A stretch of 64,000 bases of DNA, from NCBI GenBank assembly GCA_036676455.1, contig JAKFCW010000101.1, positions 1 through 64,000 on the forward strand, read 5' to 3'. Under the pieces are notes generated by a model. The model did not search any database. It was not told where the DNA came from and was given only the letters and a program-made list of their open reading frames with translations. Every line of letters starts with the position of its first letter. The stretch's first letter is position 1. This document shows, piece after piece, positions 43,403 through 52,278 of the stretch. A program made the position numbers and the translations under genes. The stretch is from UBA4093 sp036676455 (GTDB lineage: Bacteria; Cyanobacteriota; Sericytochromatia; S15B-MN24; UBA4093).

Positions 43403-43549
43403 ATGCGAGCCATCGCGTCATCGGGTCTCGCCGGCCGCGTCCTGAGGGGGGTGCTGGCGGCTTGCCTGCTGGCATTCGTGACGGCGTGTCCCCGCCCCCT
43501 GACCCTCGACACGACGCCCACCCCCGGTGAGGAGCTGCTGCCGTTCTAG
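43403..43549 (+). CDS. Orphan 48-residue class A leader ORF
   Basis: This short ORF has its own ribosome binding site (GGGAGGA, 4 nt before ATG). It encodes a class A signal peptide almost alone: MRAIASSGLAGRVLRGV..., lipobox FVTAC with Cys at position 29 as in the full-length class A proteins, then PRPLTLDTTPTPGEELLPF and a stop. It may be a remnant of a deleted class A gene, a tiny lipopeptide, or a recombination donor. It lies between cassettes 1 and 2. Confidence 0.6.
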   Translation: MRAIASSGLAGRVLRGVLAACLLAFVTACPRPLTLDTTPTPGEELLPF

Positions 43550-43563
43550 ATCGCTAGCCGGTG

Positions 43564-43597
43564 GTTGCTACCGGTCAGCTTCGCTGCCTTCCGCAAC
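43564..43597. repeat. Nested-hairpin repeat, copy B
   Basis: The outer stem GTTGC/GCAAC encloses an inner stem built on GGTCAGCTTCGCTGCC. It lies in the 201-bp gap between the orphan leader ORF and cassette 2. CTAGCC, shared with copy A, precedes it. Confidence 0.7.
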
Positions 43598-43640
43598 AGC
43601 TGCGGGCGCTTCTCCTGCGAGGTGTATTCCTCCTCTCGCT

Positions 43641-43648
43641 GGGTATGA
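43641..43648 (+). promoter_or_regulatory. GGGTATGA promoter-like motif before cassette 2
   Basis: GGGTATGAG lies 102 bp upstream of the class A start of cassette 2, downstream of the hairpin repeat. It is a one-base variant of the recurrent GGGTATAA motif. Confidence 0.33.
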
Positions 43649-43750
43649 GAAAGTTAGCGCTTGTCCGGATCACGGACGTCAAACCGGCCACTCCTTCTTC
43701 CACCCTCTGGAACCTTGCATGGGAGTCGCCGGTACCATGCGGGAGGGTGC

Positions 43751-46700
43751 ATGCGAACTTTCGCCTCAGCGATCACTTCACGGCGAACCTGGCGGATCGT
43801 TCTAACGGTCTGCCTGCTGGCACTGCTGACGGCGTGTCCTCGCCCCCTCGTTCCCCCCGCCTCGACTCCCGGCCTCGGTGCTGATCCCAGCCTCTCGGCC
43901 ACCGAGCAGGTCCTGGGCCAGGTGGACTTCGGCGGCCAAACAGTGCAGGCCGATATCTCGGACGACATCGCCCCGGGCGCCACCGTCGCTCTGATCGACG
44001 TGCAGACCGGGCAGACCCTGAGCACCACCCGCACGGACGAGAACGGCCGCTTCGTGCTCGTGTACTCCAACGGCTTCAAGCCGGTATCGGGAGGGCTCTA
44101 CTACTTCGAGGCCCTCAAGGGCCTGAAGGGTTCCAGCGGGCTTCCCAACGCCGTAGGCGCGGACGTGGTTCGGGTCCGGACCATCGCCAGCTATCGCAAC
44201 GGCGGCTGGGTCACCCTCACCAGCCGGACTGTCACCACCTCGATCCTCATCAACCCCATGACCACGGCCCTGTCGGTCATCGTCAGCCTGCGGCAGGGCT
44301 CCGTCGCTCCTCTCGACGTCAGCACCCTCTTCGGCACGATCAAAGCGGGCCGTCCGGAGGGGAGCTATCCCGACACGCTGGACCTGCCGGATCCCTCGCT
44401 GGTACCGCTGGTCCAGAGCGCCTACGACCTGGTCATCGACGCCCTTGCCAAGGAACGGGACCCCGTCCGCTGGATCACGCTCGATAGCGAGAACCCCAAC
44501 GTCGTCCGCTTGCCGGACATCCCCTTCTCGATCAAGTTCCCGGATCCCGGCGTCCAGGAGATCGGCAAGGAACTCGATCTGGTCGGGGTCAACTTCGCCC
44601 CGGAAGCCGCACAGAACCTGGTCTCTTTCCGCACCGACGGCGGCTGGATCCCCGCCACGGTCGTCTCGGTCCTGCCTGACCTGACCCGCCTCAAGGTCAT
44701 CGTCCCCGACGGCGCGGTCAACGGTCCCATTCGCCTGCAGATCGGCGACAAGATCCTGGTCTCGGATTTCAACTTCCAGCTCGCCGTCGTCGACGGCCAC
44801 AGCGTCGTGCGCCCCTTCGGAGGCATTTCCTACCTCTTCGTCGCCAATGCCAGCCTCGGCACCATCGCCTACGTCTCCCCTTCGGGCGAGGCCACTCCGC
44901 TGATCAAGAACCTCTCGAGCCCGCAGGCGCTGACCTTTGGCCCGGATGGATTCCTCTACGTCGCATGTGGCGGCACCACGAAGCGCGTCGTCCGCTTCGA
45001 CGTCACCCTCGACGGCAACGGCAACCTCGTGCCGGGCATCCCAACCGATTACTCCGGCTTGCTTTCCAATCCCTCGGGCATGGCCTTTGATCTCTCCGAC
45101 CCCAACCCCGATCCCAGTCAGCGGCTCTATCCGCTTTACGTCGCGGACCGTGGCCTCAACCAGTTGCACCGGGTGGAGTGGACGGCGAACCGCACCGCGG
45201 TCCAGCCCACCGCGCTCTTCCCCGTGGCAGGGCTCAATGAGCCGCGCGGCCTCTCCTTCGGTGCCGATGGCCGCCTCTACGTGGCCAACGCCGGGGCCAA
45301 CAACGTCCTCGCCGTGTCCAAGCTGAGCGGCGAGAGCGAACCCTACCTCTCGGGTCTCGGCAAACCCTGGTCCGTGGCCTTCGACAGCAAGGGCAACTTC
45401 TACGTCAGCAGCAACACCGGCAACTCCATCTTCCGGCGCGACGCCGTCTCGGGAGTCCTCTCGGCCTTCGCGAGCGTCCCCAGCCCCGGTGGCCTGGACG
45501 CCGACGCCTCGGGTTACATCTACTGCGGAGACAACGTCAGCAACCAGATCTACCTGGTCAACTCGCTGGGCGAGACGCGCATGGTCGCCACGGGCATCAG
45601 TTCTCCGATGGGCATCCACGTCGACGCGGACGGCCTCTTCGTGGTGACCGGCAGCGGCCAGTTGCTCAAGGTCACCCACGACACCGGCTCTCTCTCCGTG
45701 CTCGCGGATGGCCTCACGGGCGCGGGCGACCTGGGCCGCGACTCCGCGGGCAACTTCTACGTCTTCCAGAAGAGCCTCGGTCGCATCTCCCGGATCACCC
45801 CCGCGGGGATCATCAGCGTCTTCCTCAACGTCACGAACACCTCCGACATCTACGTCAAGGGCAACAAGCTCTACCTCAAGAAGACCAACACCCTACGCCC
45901 TGACGGCAACTGGTCCGGCATGGGAGGAGTCGAGGTCCGGGATCTCTCCGACCGGGAAGTCGTGCAGGACTTGAAGGTCAGCTACATGCGCGATGCTATC
46001 GGCATGGCCTTCGATACCACTCCGGCCGGCGCCTACCGCGATTGGCTCTACGTGGCCAACCTCGACGATCGCTCGGTCGTGAGGCTCAAGCCGGAAGGCG
46101 ACGGAGACCTCAAGCGGCACAAGGTCCATCGCTTCCTCGACCGCGTCAACGCCCCCGAGCTGGATCGGCCATGGGACGTCTGGGTGGATCCGGCCAGCGG
46201 CAACGTCTGGGTCTCGGATCAGGGCACGTCCACCGCCGATGATGGCCTTTACGTCTACAACTCAGCCGGTACCCGGATCGCGGACTATTCGGGCATCGTC
46301 GATCGCCCGCTGAAGTTCGGTTACGACGGCTCGCGCCTCTACCTCGCGAACTACGGAGGCCACGAGGTCATCCGGATCGACCCGACCAGCGGGGCCGAAC
46401 TGGGGGCGATCGCCGTCCCCTACCCCCGCTCGATCGCCTTCGACACGGCCAGCAACCGCATGTTCATCGGGACCTGGGACGGCTCGAGCGGCAGCCGCCC
46501 GATCAAGAAGGTCGACGCTTACGCCACCGCGCCGGTGATGGCGGACTACTACGACCTGCTGGCCTACGACCTGGTCTTCGAGAACGGCAACCTCTACACC
46601 GCCGCCGGCTCCTCCTACAAGATCTCCGCCGACCTGACCCGCCACGATCGCTTCATGTCCTCGCGATCCACCCTCTACGACTTCGCGCGCCGCGCCGACG

Positions 46701-47245
46701 GCAAGATCTACCACATCACCCGCGACGGCCGCCTGGGCCGCTGGACCACGGACTGGGACGGGGAGATCGCCGCCATGATCGAGTACGCGGGAGGCGGCCC
46801 CGTGGTGGTGGATGGCCTCGGGAACTGGATCTCGGCCTTCATGACGGGCTGCTCGGCCAAGGACATCCTGCTGGGCCGGCTCGACGACTCCGACCCCGCC
46901 AGCTTCCAGATCACGCCGATCCGCTTCGGAACGGACGACTGCTGGGTGCCGGAGGCCAACATGGCCAGCGACGGAGGCGACCTGGTCTTCATCACGGCCA
47001 ACCCCAAGGCGGAGCTGGTCCGCTTCAACACCACGACCTACGCCTTCCATCGCCTCGGCAAGCGTTTCGGCATGACGGATCGCAGCCACGGCGTCAGCGT
47101 CTACAACGGCAAGGTCTACCAGACCATCATGACCCGCCACCAGATCGACGTCTACGACGCCAACGGAGCGTCCGGAGGGGAAGGGTCCAACCCGCCGGCA
47201 TACCTCGAGACCCTGCCCGTCGGGCTGGTCGCACCGGAGCTTTAG
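43751..47245 (+). CDS. Cassette 2 class A lipoprotein: N-terminal module, IPT/TIG, NHL propeller
   Basis: The product has 1,164 residues; lipobox LLTAC with Cys29, tag CPRPLVPP. The module order matches cassette 1 class A: ATVALIDVQTGQTLSTTRTD, YYFEALKGLKG, VRVRTIASYRNGGWVTL, MTTALSVIVSLRQ, AKERDPVRWITL, an IPT/TIG-like domain, VDGHSVVRPFGGISYLFVAN, and NHL-type blades (FGADGRLYVANAGANNVLAV, FDSKGNFYVSSNTGNSIFRR). Its end is VGLVAPEL. ATG 43751 was chosen from GGAGGG upstream and the fixed Cys29; an open frame reaches back to 43661. The stop TAG lies in the AGGAGG of the class B gene. Confidence 0.85.
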   Translation: MRTFASAITSRRTWRIVLTVCLLALLTACPRPLVPPASTPGLGADPSLSATEQVLGQVDFGGQTVQADISDDIAPGATVALIDVQTGQTLSTTRTDENGRFVLVYSNGFKPVSGGLYYFEALKGLKGSSGLPNAVGADVVRVRTIASYRNGGWVTLTSRTVTTSILINPMTTALSVIVSLRQGSVAPLDVSTLFGTIKAGRPEGSYPDTLDLPDPSLVPLVQSAYDLVIDALAKERDPVRWITLDSENPNVVRLPDIPFSIKFPDPGVQEIGKELDLVGVNFAPEAAQNLVSFRTDGGWIPATVVSVLPDLTRLKVIVPDGAVNGPIRLQIGDKILVSDFNFQLAVVDGHSVVRPFGGISYLFVANASLGTIAYVSPSGEATPLIKNLSSPQALTFGPDGFLYVACGGTTKRVVRFDVTLDGNGNLVPGIPTDYSGLLSNPSGMAFDLSDPNPDPSQRLYPLYVADRGLNQLHRVEWTANRTAVQPTALFPVAGLNEPRGLSFGADGRLYVANAGANNVLAVSKLSGESEPYLSGLGKPWSVAFDSKGNFYVSSNTGNSIFRRDAVSGVLSAFASVPSPGGLDADASGYIYCGDNVSNQIYLVNSLGETRMVATGISSPMGIHVDADGLFVVTGSGQLLKVTHDTGSLSVLADGLTGAGDLGRDSAGNFYVFQKSLGRISRITPAGIISVFLNVTNTSDIYVKGNKLYLKKTNTLRPDGNWSGMGGVEVRDLSDREVVQDLKVSYMRDAIGMAFDTTPAGAYRDWLYVANLDDRSVVRLKPEGDGDLKRHKVHRFLDRVNAPELDRPWDVWVDPASGNVWVSDQGTSTADDGLYVYNSAGTRIADYSGIVDRPLKFGYDGSRLYLANYGGHEVIRIDPTSGAELGAIAVPYPRSIAFDTASNRMFIGTWDGSSGSRPIKKVDAYATAPVMADYYDLLAYDLVFENGNLYTAAGSSYKISADLTRHDRFMSSRSTLYDFARRADGKIYHITRDGRLGRWTTDWDGEIAAMIEYAGGGPVVVDGLGNWISAFMTGCSAKDILLGRLDDSDPASFQITPIRFGTDDCWVPEANMASDGGDLVFITANPKAELVRFNTTTYAFHRLGKRFGMTDRSHGVSVYNGKVYQTIMTRHQIDVYDANGASGGEGSNPPAYLETLPVGLVAPEL

Positions 47246-47254
47246 GAGGCCGCC

Positions 47255-50200
47255 ATGAAGAAGCTGATCGGATGGAGCCTCCTGCTGGCCGTACTCGTCA
47301 CGGGCTGCCGCCTGCCGTCGCTGCTGCCGCAGACGCCGACGGGCTCGCCCCAAGCCCTCGCCTCCGCCCATGTCCTCCAGGGCCGCCTGGAACCCCCCAG
47401 CCGCCTGCAGGCGGAGTCCGAAGAGGACCGCAAGCTCCGCGAGATCGCCGAGGCCGCCACCGTCACCTTGATCGACGGCGTCACGGGCCACACCGGCGCA
47501 ACCACCGTCAGCAACCCGGACGGCACCTTCGTCATGCGCTTCCAGGACGGCTTCGCGCCCATCGAGGGCCGTCCCTACTTCCTGGAAGCCATCAAGGGCA
47601 TCAAGGGCCGTGGCCCGAACACGACCCCCAACGACCTCTTCAACCAGGCCGGTGCCGATGCCGTCCGCCTGCGCACCATCCTTTACTACCAGGATTCGCC
47701 CTCGGGCTGGATCAGCCCGTCCAACGCCTCGCCCGCCGGCATCACCATCAGCCGGCAGACGACGGCCCTGGCGCTCGCGCTCTTCCTGAAGCAGCACACC
47801 ATTCCCATCAATTACGCGGACTTCATCGGCTGCCTGGCGACCGAGACCTACCAGCCGGTGGCCGGCCTCACGGCGCCTGAGTTCGACAGCGCCTTGCTGA
47901 TCGTCAAGGAAGCGATCCTCCAGGACCGCGACCCCATCCAGTTCCTGGCCTACGATTCCAGCTCGCAGTCCTTCATGAACCTCTACAACGGTCACTCGAT
48001 CGACACCCTGGTCCCGAGCAGCGGAGGCATCGGCGAGGAGGTCACGATCATCGGCGACGGCTTCGACCTTCCCGGCGAGCTCACCGTGAAGTTCAACGGG
48101 GTCGAGGCCTTCCTGACCGCGCCTCCCACCAAGGACCGCCTCAAGGTGAAGGTCCCCCTCGGCGCTCGCTCGGGCCCGGTTTCCGTCCGCATCGGCACGG
48201 TCACCCAGGGCGGCGGCGAGTTCCGGGTCGACTCCTTCGACGGTCACCGCGCCATGCTCGACGGAGTGCTTTACGTCGCCAACTACGACCGCTCCAAGAT
48301 CGTCAAGGTCTTCAGCGACACGATCGACGGAGCGCGCGTCGACGGCATCGTCGAGGACGTCGCCGACGTCCCGGCGGGTCCCACCCAGCTCGCCCTCTAC
48401 ACCACGGAGGCGGATCCCTCGGTGAAGCGGCTCTTCGTGGCCTGCCGCACCGCCGGGAAGATCGTCACGCTCGACCTGAGCGCCCCCGCCCCGCTCGCCA
48501 CCGACTTCGTCGCCTTCTCCGAGCCCACCGCCATGGCCTTCATGGGCAACGTCCTGTACGTGGCCAGCAACACGGGCAAGATCTCGCGCTTCAACCTCGA
48601 CGGGTCCTCCGCGGGGCCCGACCTCACCGGCCTCACCGCCCCGACGGCCCTGGCGTTCGACTATGCCGGCAACCTCTTCGTGGCCCTGGACGGGGCCGAG
48701 GACCGGATCAAGCGCATCGAGTTCAACCCGGACGCCTCGATCAAGGCCATGCAGGACTGGGCCTACCTCACCGATCCCAGGGGCCTCGCCATCGACTCGG
48801 GCGGCGCCCTCTACGTGGCCAGCTACACGGACGCTCTGGTCTACCGGATCCTGCCCAGCCTCGCCATGTCGGTCTTCGCGCGGGTCCCCGCTCCCGCGGG
48901 CGTCATGCTCGACGAGGAGGGCTTCCTCTACGTCGCCTCCGACACGCAGCACCAGATCTACCGCGTCTCCACGCTGGGCGACATCAAACCCTACGCCTTC
49001 GGCATCAGCCACCCGCGCGGGGTCGCCGTGGACGGCAACGGCACGCTCTACGTCTCTTTGAGCGAATCGAACGCCATCCTGAAGGTGGAGGACCGCGGAG
49101 CCGCCGGCTACCGCACCCGGCCCTTTGTCACCGGCATCGCCAACCCGCACTCCATCACCTGGCGCAATGATCGCCTCTACATCGCCCACCGCGAGGCGGG
49201 CGTCATCTCCTCGGCGGACGCCTTCGGCAGCATGCGCACCGAGGCGACGGGCTTGACCATCCCCGGCGGCGTGGACCTGGGGCCCGACGGCACCCTCTAC
49301 GCGGGGCGCTACGGTGCGAGCGGGCATGCGGCGACCGTCCCCCCCAACGTTCCCTGGCACCAGCGCGGAGACGACGGAGGCATCGAGATCGTCGGGCCCG
49401 ACGGCCTGGTCACGGTCAAGCGGCGGATCCTCAGGACCAGTGATCGCGCGATCACCGGCCTCAACGACGGGACCCGCTTCGCCATCAACACGGGCACGGA
49501 CCAGCTCGTCATGTACCAGGCCACCAACGGCCACAACTCGAGCTACCGCTACCGCACGATCCGGCAGTTCGGCGCCAACCCCTTCGCCCTCGAACGCGAC
49601 GCCACCGGCGCCAACCTCTTCGTCGTCACCGAGAACACCCCGAGCGTCTATCGCTTCACCGGCGCCGGAGCCGCCTGGACCGAGACCGTCATCGCGATTC
49701 CCGGTGTCACCGACCCCGAGGCCCTGACCTACGATGCCGATAACGACCGGCTCTACGTCCTGCATGGCACCACCACGATCAAGCGCGTCCTGAACGCCAC
49801 GCAGCCCACGGCCGCGCTCGACGGCGCCTGGTCGGCCACGGTCTCCAGCGTCTACGACCTCGCCTACCGCGCGGGCACGCTCTTCCTGGCCCGTAGCACC
49901 AAGGACGTGCAGCAGATCGACCTCACGGCCCCGACGCCCACGCCTACCCTCTACGTGGACGGCTTCGGCGAGACCCCGCGCAACATCGTGGCCCATCCGA
50001 CCAACGGCGAGCTTTACGTACGCTCCAGCAACAACCAGTATGCCTACCGGGTGACCGCCACCAAGGTCCTCCAGCTCGACGCCGACTACACCGGTTGGGG
50101 GCGCCTCACGGCCTACGGCATCGCGCCGGACGGCAACCGCATGCGCTCGGAAAGCACCTTCCCGAACTACTACTTCCAGGGCAAGACCACGATCTCGAGC

Positions 50201-50632
50201 CTGATCCAGAGCCACGAGGTGGCCTTCCACGACAACCGCGTCTTCGTCGGCTCGTACATGGGAGGCGGCTACACCGGGGTCTACGCCTACAACCTCGCCG
50301 ACGGCACCGAGATGTTCATCCGCGGCACCTTCGACTCCGGCGACGATGCCACCGGAGCCGGAGTGCTCGCCGTGAACCCGGAGGCCAACCAGCTCTACGT
50401 GGGAACGGCCAAAGGCAAGATCTTCAACGTGGATGTCGCCGCCGGGGCCACCGAGGGACAGGTCTCGTCCTTCGCGACGCTCAAGAGCGGGGAATGGCTC
50501 TACGGCCTCGACATCACCAGCACCCGGGACAAGCTCTGGGCGGTGGGTGGATCTCGTAGCCTCTTCTCGCTCCGTCTGAGCGACAAGGTGGTCACCGAGG
50601 TCAAGCCCGGCCTTTCCCAGCCGAGATTCTAG
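47255..50632 (+). CDS. Cassette 2 class B lipoprotein: N-terminal module, IPT/TIG, NHL propeller
   Basis: The 1,125-residue protein has lipobox LVTGC (Cys18) and tag CRLPSLLPQ. The N-terminal module shows ATVTLIDGVTGHTGATTVSN, YFLEAIKGIKG and NQAGADAVRLRTILYYQ; the DRDP segment reads LQDRDPIQFLAYD. After the IPT/TIG-like domain (LVPSSGGIGEEVTIIGDGFD) comes FDGHRAMLDGVLYVANYD and a long propeller region (IDSGGALYVASYTDALVYRI, LDEEGFLYVASDTQHQIYRV, VDGNGTLYVSLSESNAIL). AGGAGG precedes the ATG. The end (LSQPRF) differs slightly from the PVF of the other class B proteins. Confidence 0.84.
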   Translation: MKKLIGWSLLLAVLVTGCRLPSLLPQTPTGSPQALASAHVLQGRLEPPSRLQAESEEDRKLREIAEAATVTLIDGVTGHTGATTVSNPDGTFVMRFQDGFAPIEGRPYFLEAIKGIKGRGPNTTPNDLFNQAGADAVRLRTILYYQDSPSGWISPSNASPAGITISRQTTALALALFLKQHTIPINYADFIGCLATETYQPVAGLTAPEFDSALLIVKEAILQDRDPIQFLAYDSSSQSFMNLYNGHSIDTLVPSSGGIGEEVTIIGDGFDLPGELTVKFNGVEAFLTAPPTKDRLKVKVPLGARSGPVSVRIGTVTQGGGEFRVDSFDGHRAMLDGVLYVANYDRSKIVKVFSDTIDGARVDGIVEDVADVPAGPTQLALYTTEADPSVKRLFVACRTAGKIVTLDLSAPAPLATDFVAFSEPTAMAFMGNVLYVASNTGKISRFNLDGSSAGPDLTGLTAPTALAFDYAGNLFVALDGAEDRIKRIEFNPDASIKAMQDWAYLTDPRGLAIDSGGALYVASYTDALVYRILPSLAMSVFARVPAPAGVMLDEEGFLYVASDTQHQIYRVSTLGDIKPYAFGISHPRGVAVDGNGTLYVSLSESNAILKVEDRGAAGYRTRPFVTGIANPHSITWRNDRLYIAHREAGVISSADAFGSMRTEATGLTIPGGVDLGPDGTLYAGRYGASGHAATVPPNVPWHQRGDDGGIEIVGPDGLVTVKRRILRTSDRAITGLNDGTRFAINTGTDQLVMYQATNGHNSSYRYRTIRQFGANPFALERDATGANLFVVTENTPSVYRFTGAGAAWTETVIAIPGVTDPEALTYDADNDRLYVLHGTTTIKRVLNATQPTAALDGAWSATVSSVYDLAYRAGTLFLARSTKDVQQIDLTAPTPTPTLYVDGFGETPRNIVAHPTNGELYVRSSNNQYAYRVTATKVLQLDADYTGWGRLTAYGIAPDGNRMRSESTFPNYYFQGKTTISSLIQSHEVAFHDNRVFVGSYMGGGYTGVYAYNLADGTEMFIRGTFDSGDDATGAGVLAVNPEANQLYVGTAKGKIFNVDVAAGATEGQVSSFATLKSGEWLYGLDITSTRDKLWAVGGSRSLFSLRLSDKVVTEVKPGLSQPRF

Positions 50633-50640
50633 GAGGACCC

Positions 50641-50970
50641 ATGTCGCGCAAGGCGTTGCCGCTACTGCTCTTACTCGTCGCGCTGGCCATCGGCTGCGCG
50701 GAGGAGGACGGCCTGATCGGTGTCGGGCGACCGGGCGACCCGTCTCGGACCGCGGACGCGTCGGCGACTCCCGCCGCGTCGGCGACTCCGAGCCCCGGGG
50801 CCTCTCCCGAGGCCACGCCCTCTCCGGCATGGACTCCCAAGCCCTCGCCCACCCCGGAGCCTCAGCATTCGATCGAGCCGCCTCCCCAGCCCACGGAATC
50901 CGAAGCTCCAGTTGAAAGTCCGTCGCCGGATAGCTATACTTCCCCCGATCCCGATAGCGTTAACGGGTGA
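50641..50970 (+). CDS. Cassette 2 class C lipoprotein with Pro/Ser-rich stalk
   Basis: The product has 109 residues: signal with lipobox LAIGC (Cys19), tag CAEEDGLIGVGRPG, then Pro/Ser/Ala/Thr-rich repeats (about 40-90) and an acidic Ser/Asp end. AGGAGG overlaps the class B stop 8 bp upstream, so translation is probably coupled. It is likely a short surface-exposed tether or partner of the two large proteins of the cassette (inferred). Confidence 0.76.
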   Translation: MSRKALPLLLLLVALAIGCAEEDGLIGVGRPGDPSRTADASATPAASATPSPGASPEATPSPAWTPKPSPTPEPQHSIEPPPQPTESEAPVESPSPDSYTSPDPDSVNG

Positions 50971-50992
50971 GGTCACGATGAAAGAGGAAACC

Positions 50993-51181
50993 ATGAGATC
51001 CAGCTTCCCGATCCTGGGCATCGCGTTGGCGGCTCTGTTGGCCTTCGGGGCCGGTTGCGCGGAGGAGGACGGCCTGTTCGGCGTTGGCGGCACCGGAGGC
51101 AAGAAGGCCACGGCTTCCCCCACGAACGGCACTCCGACGCCCACTCCGAGCGGCAGCGGCTTCTCCGGCGGCATCAAGTAG
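50993..51181 (+). CDS. Cassette 2 class D mini-lipoprotein (62 aa)
   Basis: The sequence begins MRSSFPILG; the hydrophobic leader ends LAFGAGC with Cys22. The tag CAEEDGLFGVGGTGGKKA is shared with class C and with the class D protein at 60288. The mature peptide is only about 41 residues, with a short PTPTPSGSG end. ATG 50993 was chosen because GAGGAAACC precedes it and Cys22 then matches the paralogue; ATG 50978 in frame is the alternative. A strong terminator follows. Confidence 0.75.
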   Translation: MRSSFPILGIALAALLAFGAGCAEEDGLFGVGGTGGKKATASPTNGTPTPTPSGSGFSGGIK

Positions 51182-51198
51182 CCTCGCCCTCGCTCAAC

Positions 51199-51264
51199 AA
51201 AAAAGCCATCGGCTCCAGCCTCCCCGCCTCTCGGCGGCAGGACGGCTGGAGCCGATGGCTTTTA
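51199..51264. terminator. Long bidirectional terminator
   Basis: A 22-bp near-perfect inverted repeat (arms AAAAAAGCCATCGGCTCC... and its complement ending GGCTTTT) with a GC-rich loop separates the end of cassette 2 from the converging pseudopilin gene. A-run and T-run flank the stem on the two sides, as expected for termination in both directions. Confidence 0.85.
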
Positions 51265-51271
51265 TCAGGTG

Positions 51272-51856
51272 CTAGGGGATGTTGCGCAGGAAGACGGTCG
51301 TCGTCAGGTAGCGCGGAGGGGACTCCGGCTTGGACTGGATGACCATGTAGATCTCGATGCGCCGGACGTTCGCGAGCAAGGCGGTGGGGTTGCCCGCTGC
51401 ATCCAGGTAGGTGAAGAGGCTGATCGGCGTGGTGGCCTTGCTGCCGTCTCGCCGGCGCAGCGAGAGTGCGCCGGGGTTATGGTTCTGGATCAGGCGCTCC
51501 GAGCTGATGGGTAGCGCTCCGCTGCCCAGGTCGAGCCGCAAGGGGCGGAGGCGGGGATCGGCGGCAATGGCGGGTGCCAGGGAGATCTGCCGGGCGGTGG
51601 CGCCGTTGTCGACGACCGAGGTGTAGCTTATCGAGCTGGTGGCGATCGCCGTCAGGCTCCGCGCGTTCGCGAGCTCCTGGCTGATCAGGGACAGGGGTTG
51701 CATGGCCTGGCGGGCGCCCTTGAACTCCCCGACCACCGTCGTGACGGTTTGCTGCTGGCTGCGGAACAGCATGAACAGCCCCGTCATGAAGCCCGCCATC
51801 AGCGTCAGGGCCAGGGTCGTCTCCAGCAGGCTCATGCCCTTCTGAGCGCGGTTCAT
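51272..51856 (-). CDS. Minor pseudopilin (PilW/GspJ-like)
   Basis: The product has 194 residues: prepilin site MNRAQKG/MSLLET with Glu5, then a hydrophobic helix. The long beta-rich globular part (SISYTSVVDNGATARQISL, RLDLGSGALPISSERLIQ, ANVRRIEIYMVIQS) fits the larger minor pseudopilins of the PilW/GspJ group. It is the last of three co-directional genes; its start overlaps the preceding stop by 1 bp (TGATG). The family name is by resemblance, not by search. Confidence 0.78.
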   Translation of the reverse strand: MNRAQKGMSLLETTLALTLMAGFMTGLFMLFRSQQQTVTTVVGEFKGARQAMQPLSLISQELANARSLTAIATSSISYTSVVDNGATARQISLAPAIAADPRLRPLRLDLGSGALPISSERLIQNHNPGALSLRRRDGSKATTPISLFTYLDAAGNPTALLANVRRIEIYMVIQSKPESPPRYLTTTVFLRNIP

Positions 51857-52278
51857 CAGAGCCCCCCCTTCGCGGGGCCGACGATCTTGTCGAATAGCAC
51901 GGTGCCCACCACGGCCTTCGCTGCACCGATAGCCTCGTACTCGGCCGTCGCGGTGTAAGTGGCCTTGCTGAAGCCGTTGACGGGCCCGACGAGGGCCGTG
52001 CGATCGGCGCGCACCGAGTAGGTCGCCCCCGACATGACCAGCACCGCGCCCGTGTGCAGCACATCGGCGGCCGGGCGCGCGCGCATGGTCTCGACCTCGT
52101 CGCGCAGCAGGTGATCGACGATCTCGGGGTGAGGCAGGGGCCCCCGATTGGCAGGCGAGACGCTGGCCACCATGCTACGCGTCAGCTGCGTGATCCCGAC
52201 GACGCCCGCCATCAGGATGAGGACGGCCAGCATGGCCTCCAGCAGCGAGAACCCTTGCTGACGCTTACTTCTGTTCAT
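51856..52278 (-). CDS. Minor pseudopilin (PilV/GspI-like)
   Basis: The 140-residue product has the prepilin site RQQG/FSLLEAMLAVLIL with Glu5. It is short with a compact domain (HPEIVDHLLRDEVETMRARP, ATYTATAEYEAIG), as in the PilV/GspI group. Its start lies inside the end of the PilX/GspK-like gene (14-bp overlap). It would form the tip or priming complex of a pilus together with its neighbours. Confidence 0.78.
   Translation of the reverse strand: MNRSKRQQGFSLLEAMLAVLILMAGVVGITQLTRSMVASVSPANRGPLPHPEIVDHLLRDEVETMRARPAADVLHTGAVLVMSGATYSVRADRTALVGPVNGFSKATYTATAEYEAIGAAKAVVGTVLFDKIVGPAKGGL

Noticed and set aside
43403..43549. Orphan leader as a frameshifted start of the class A gene at 43751
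   Set aside because: The downstream gene has its own complete leader with Cys29 and ribosome binding site; the two leaders are different sequences.
46262..50830. A 1,522-codon open frame on the minus strand opposite cassette 2
   Set aside because: It runs antisense to two well-supported lipoprotein genes, has only low-complexity Val/Gly/Asp/Arg composition and no signal or domain. Such frames are a by-product of strong G/C third-position bias.
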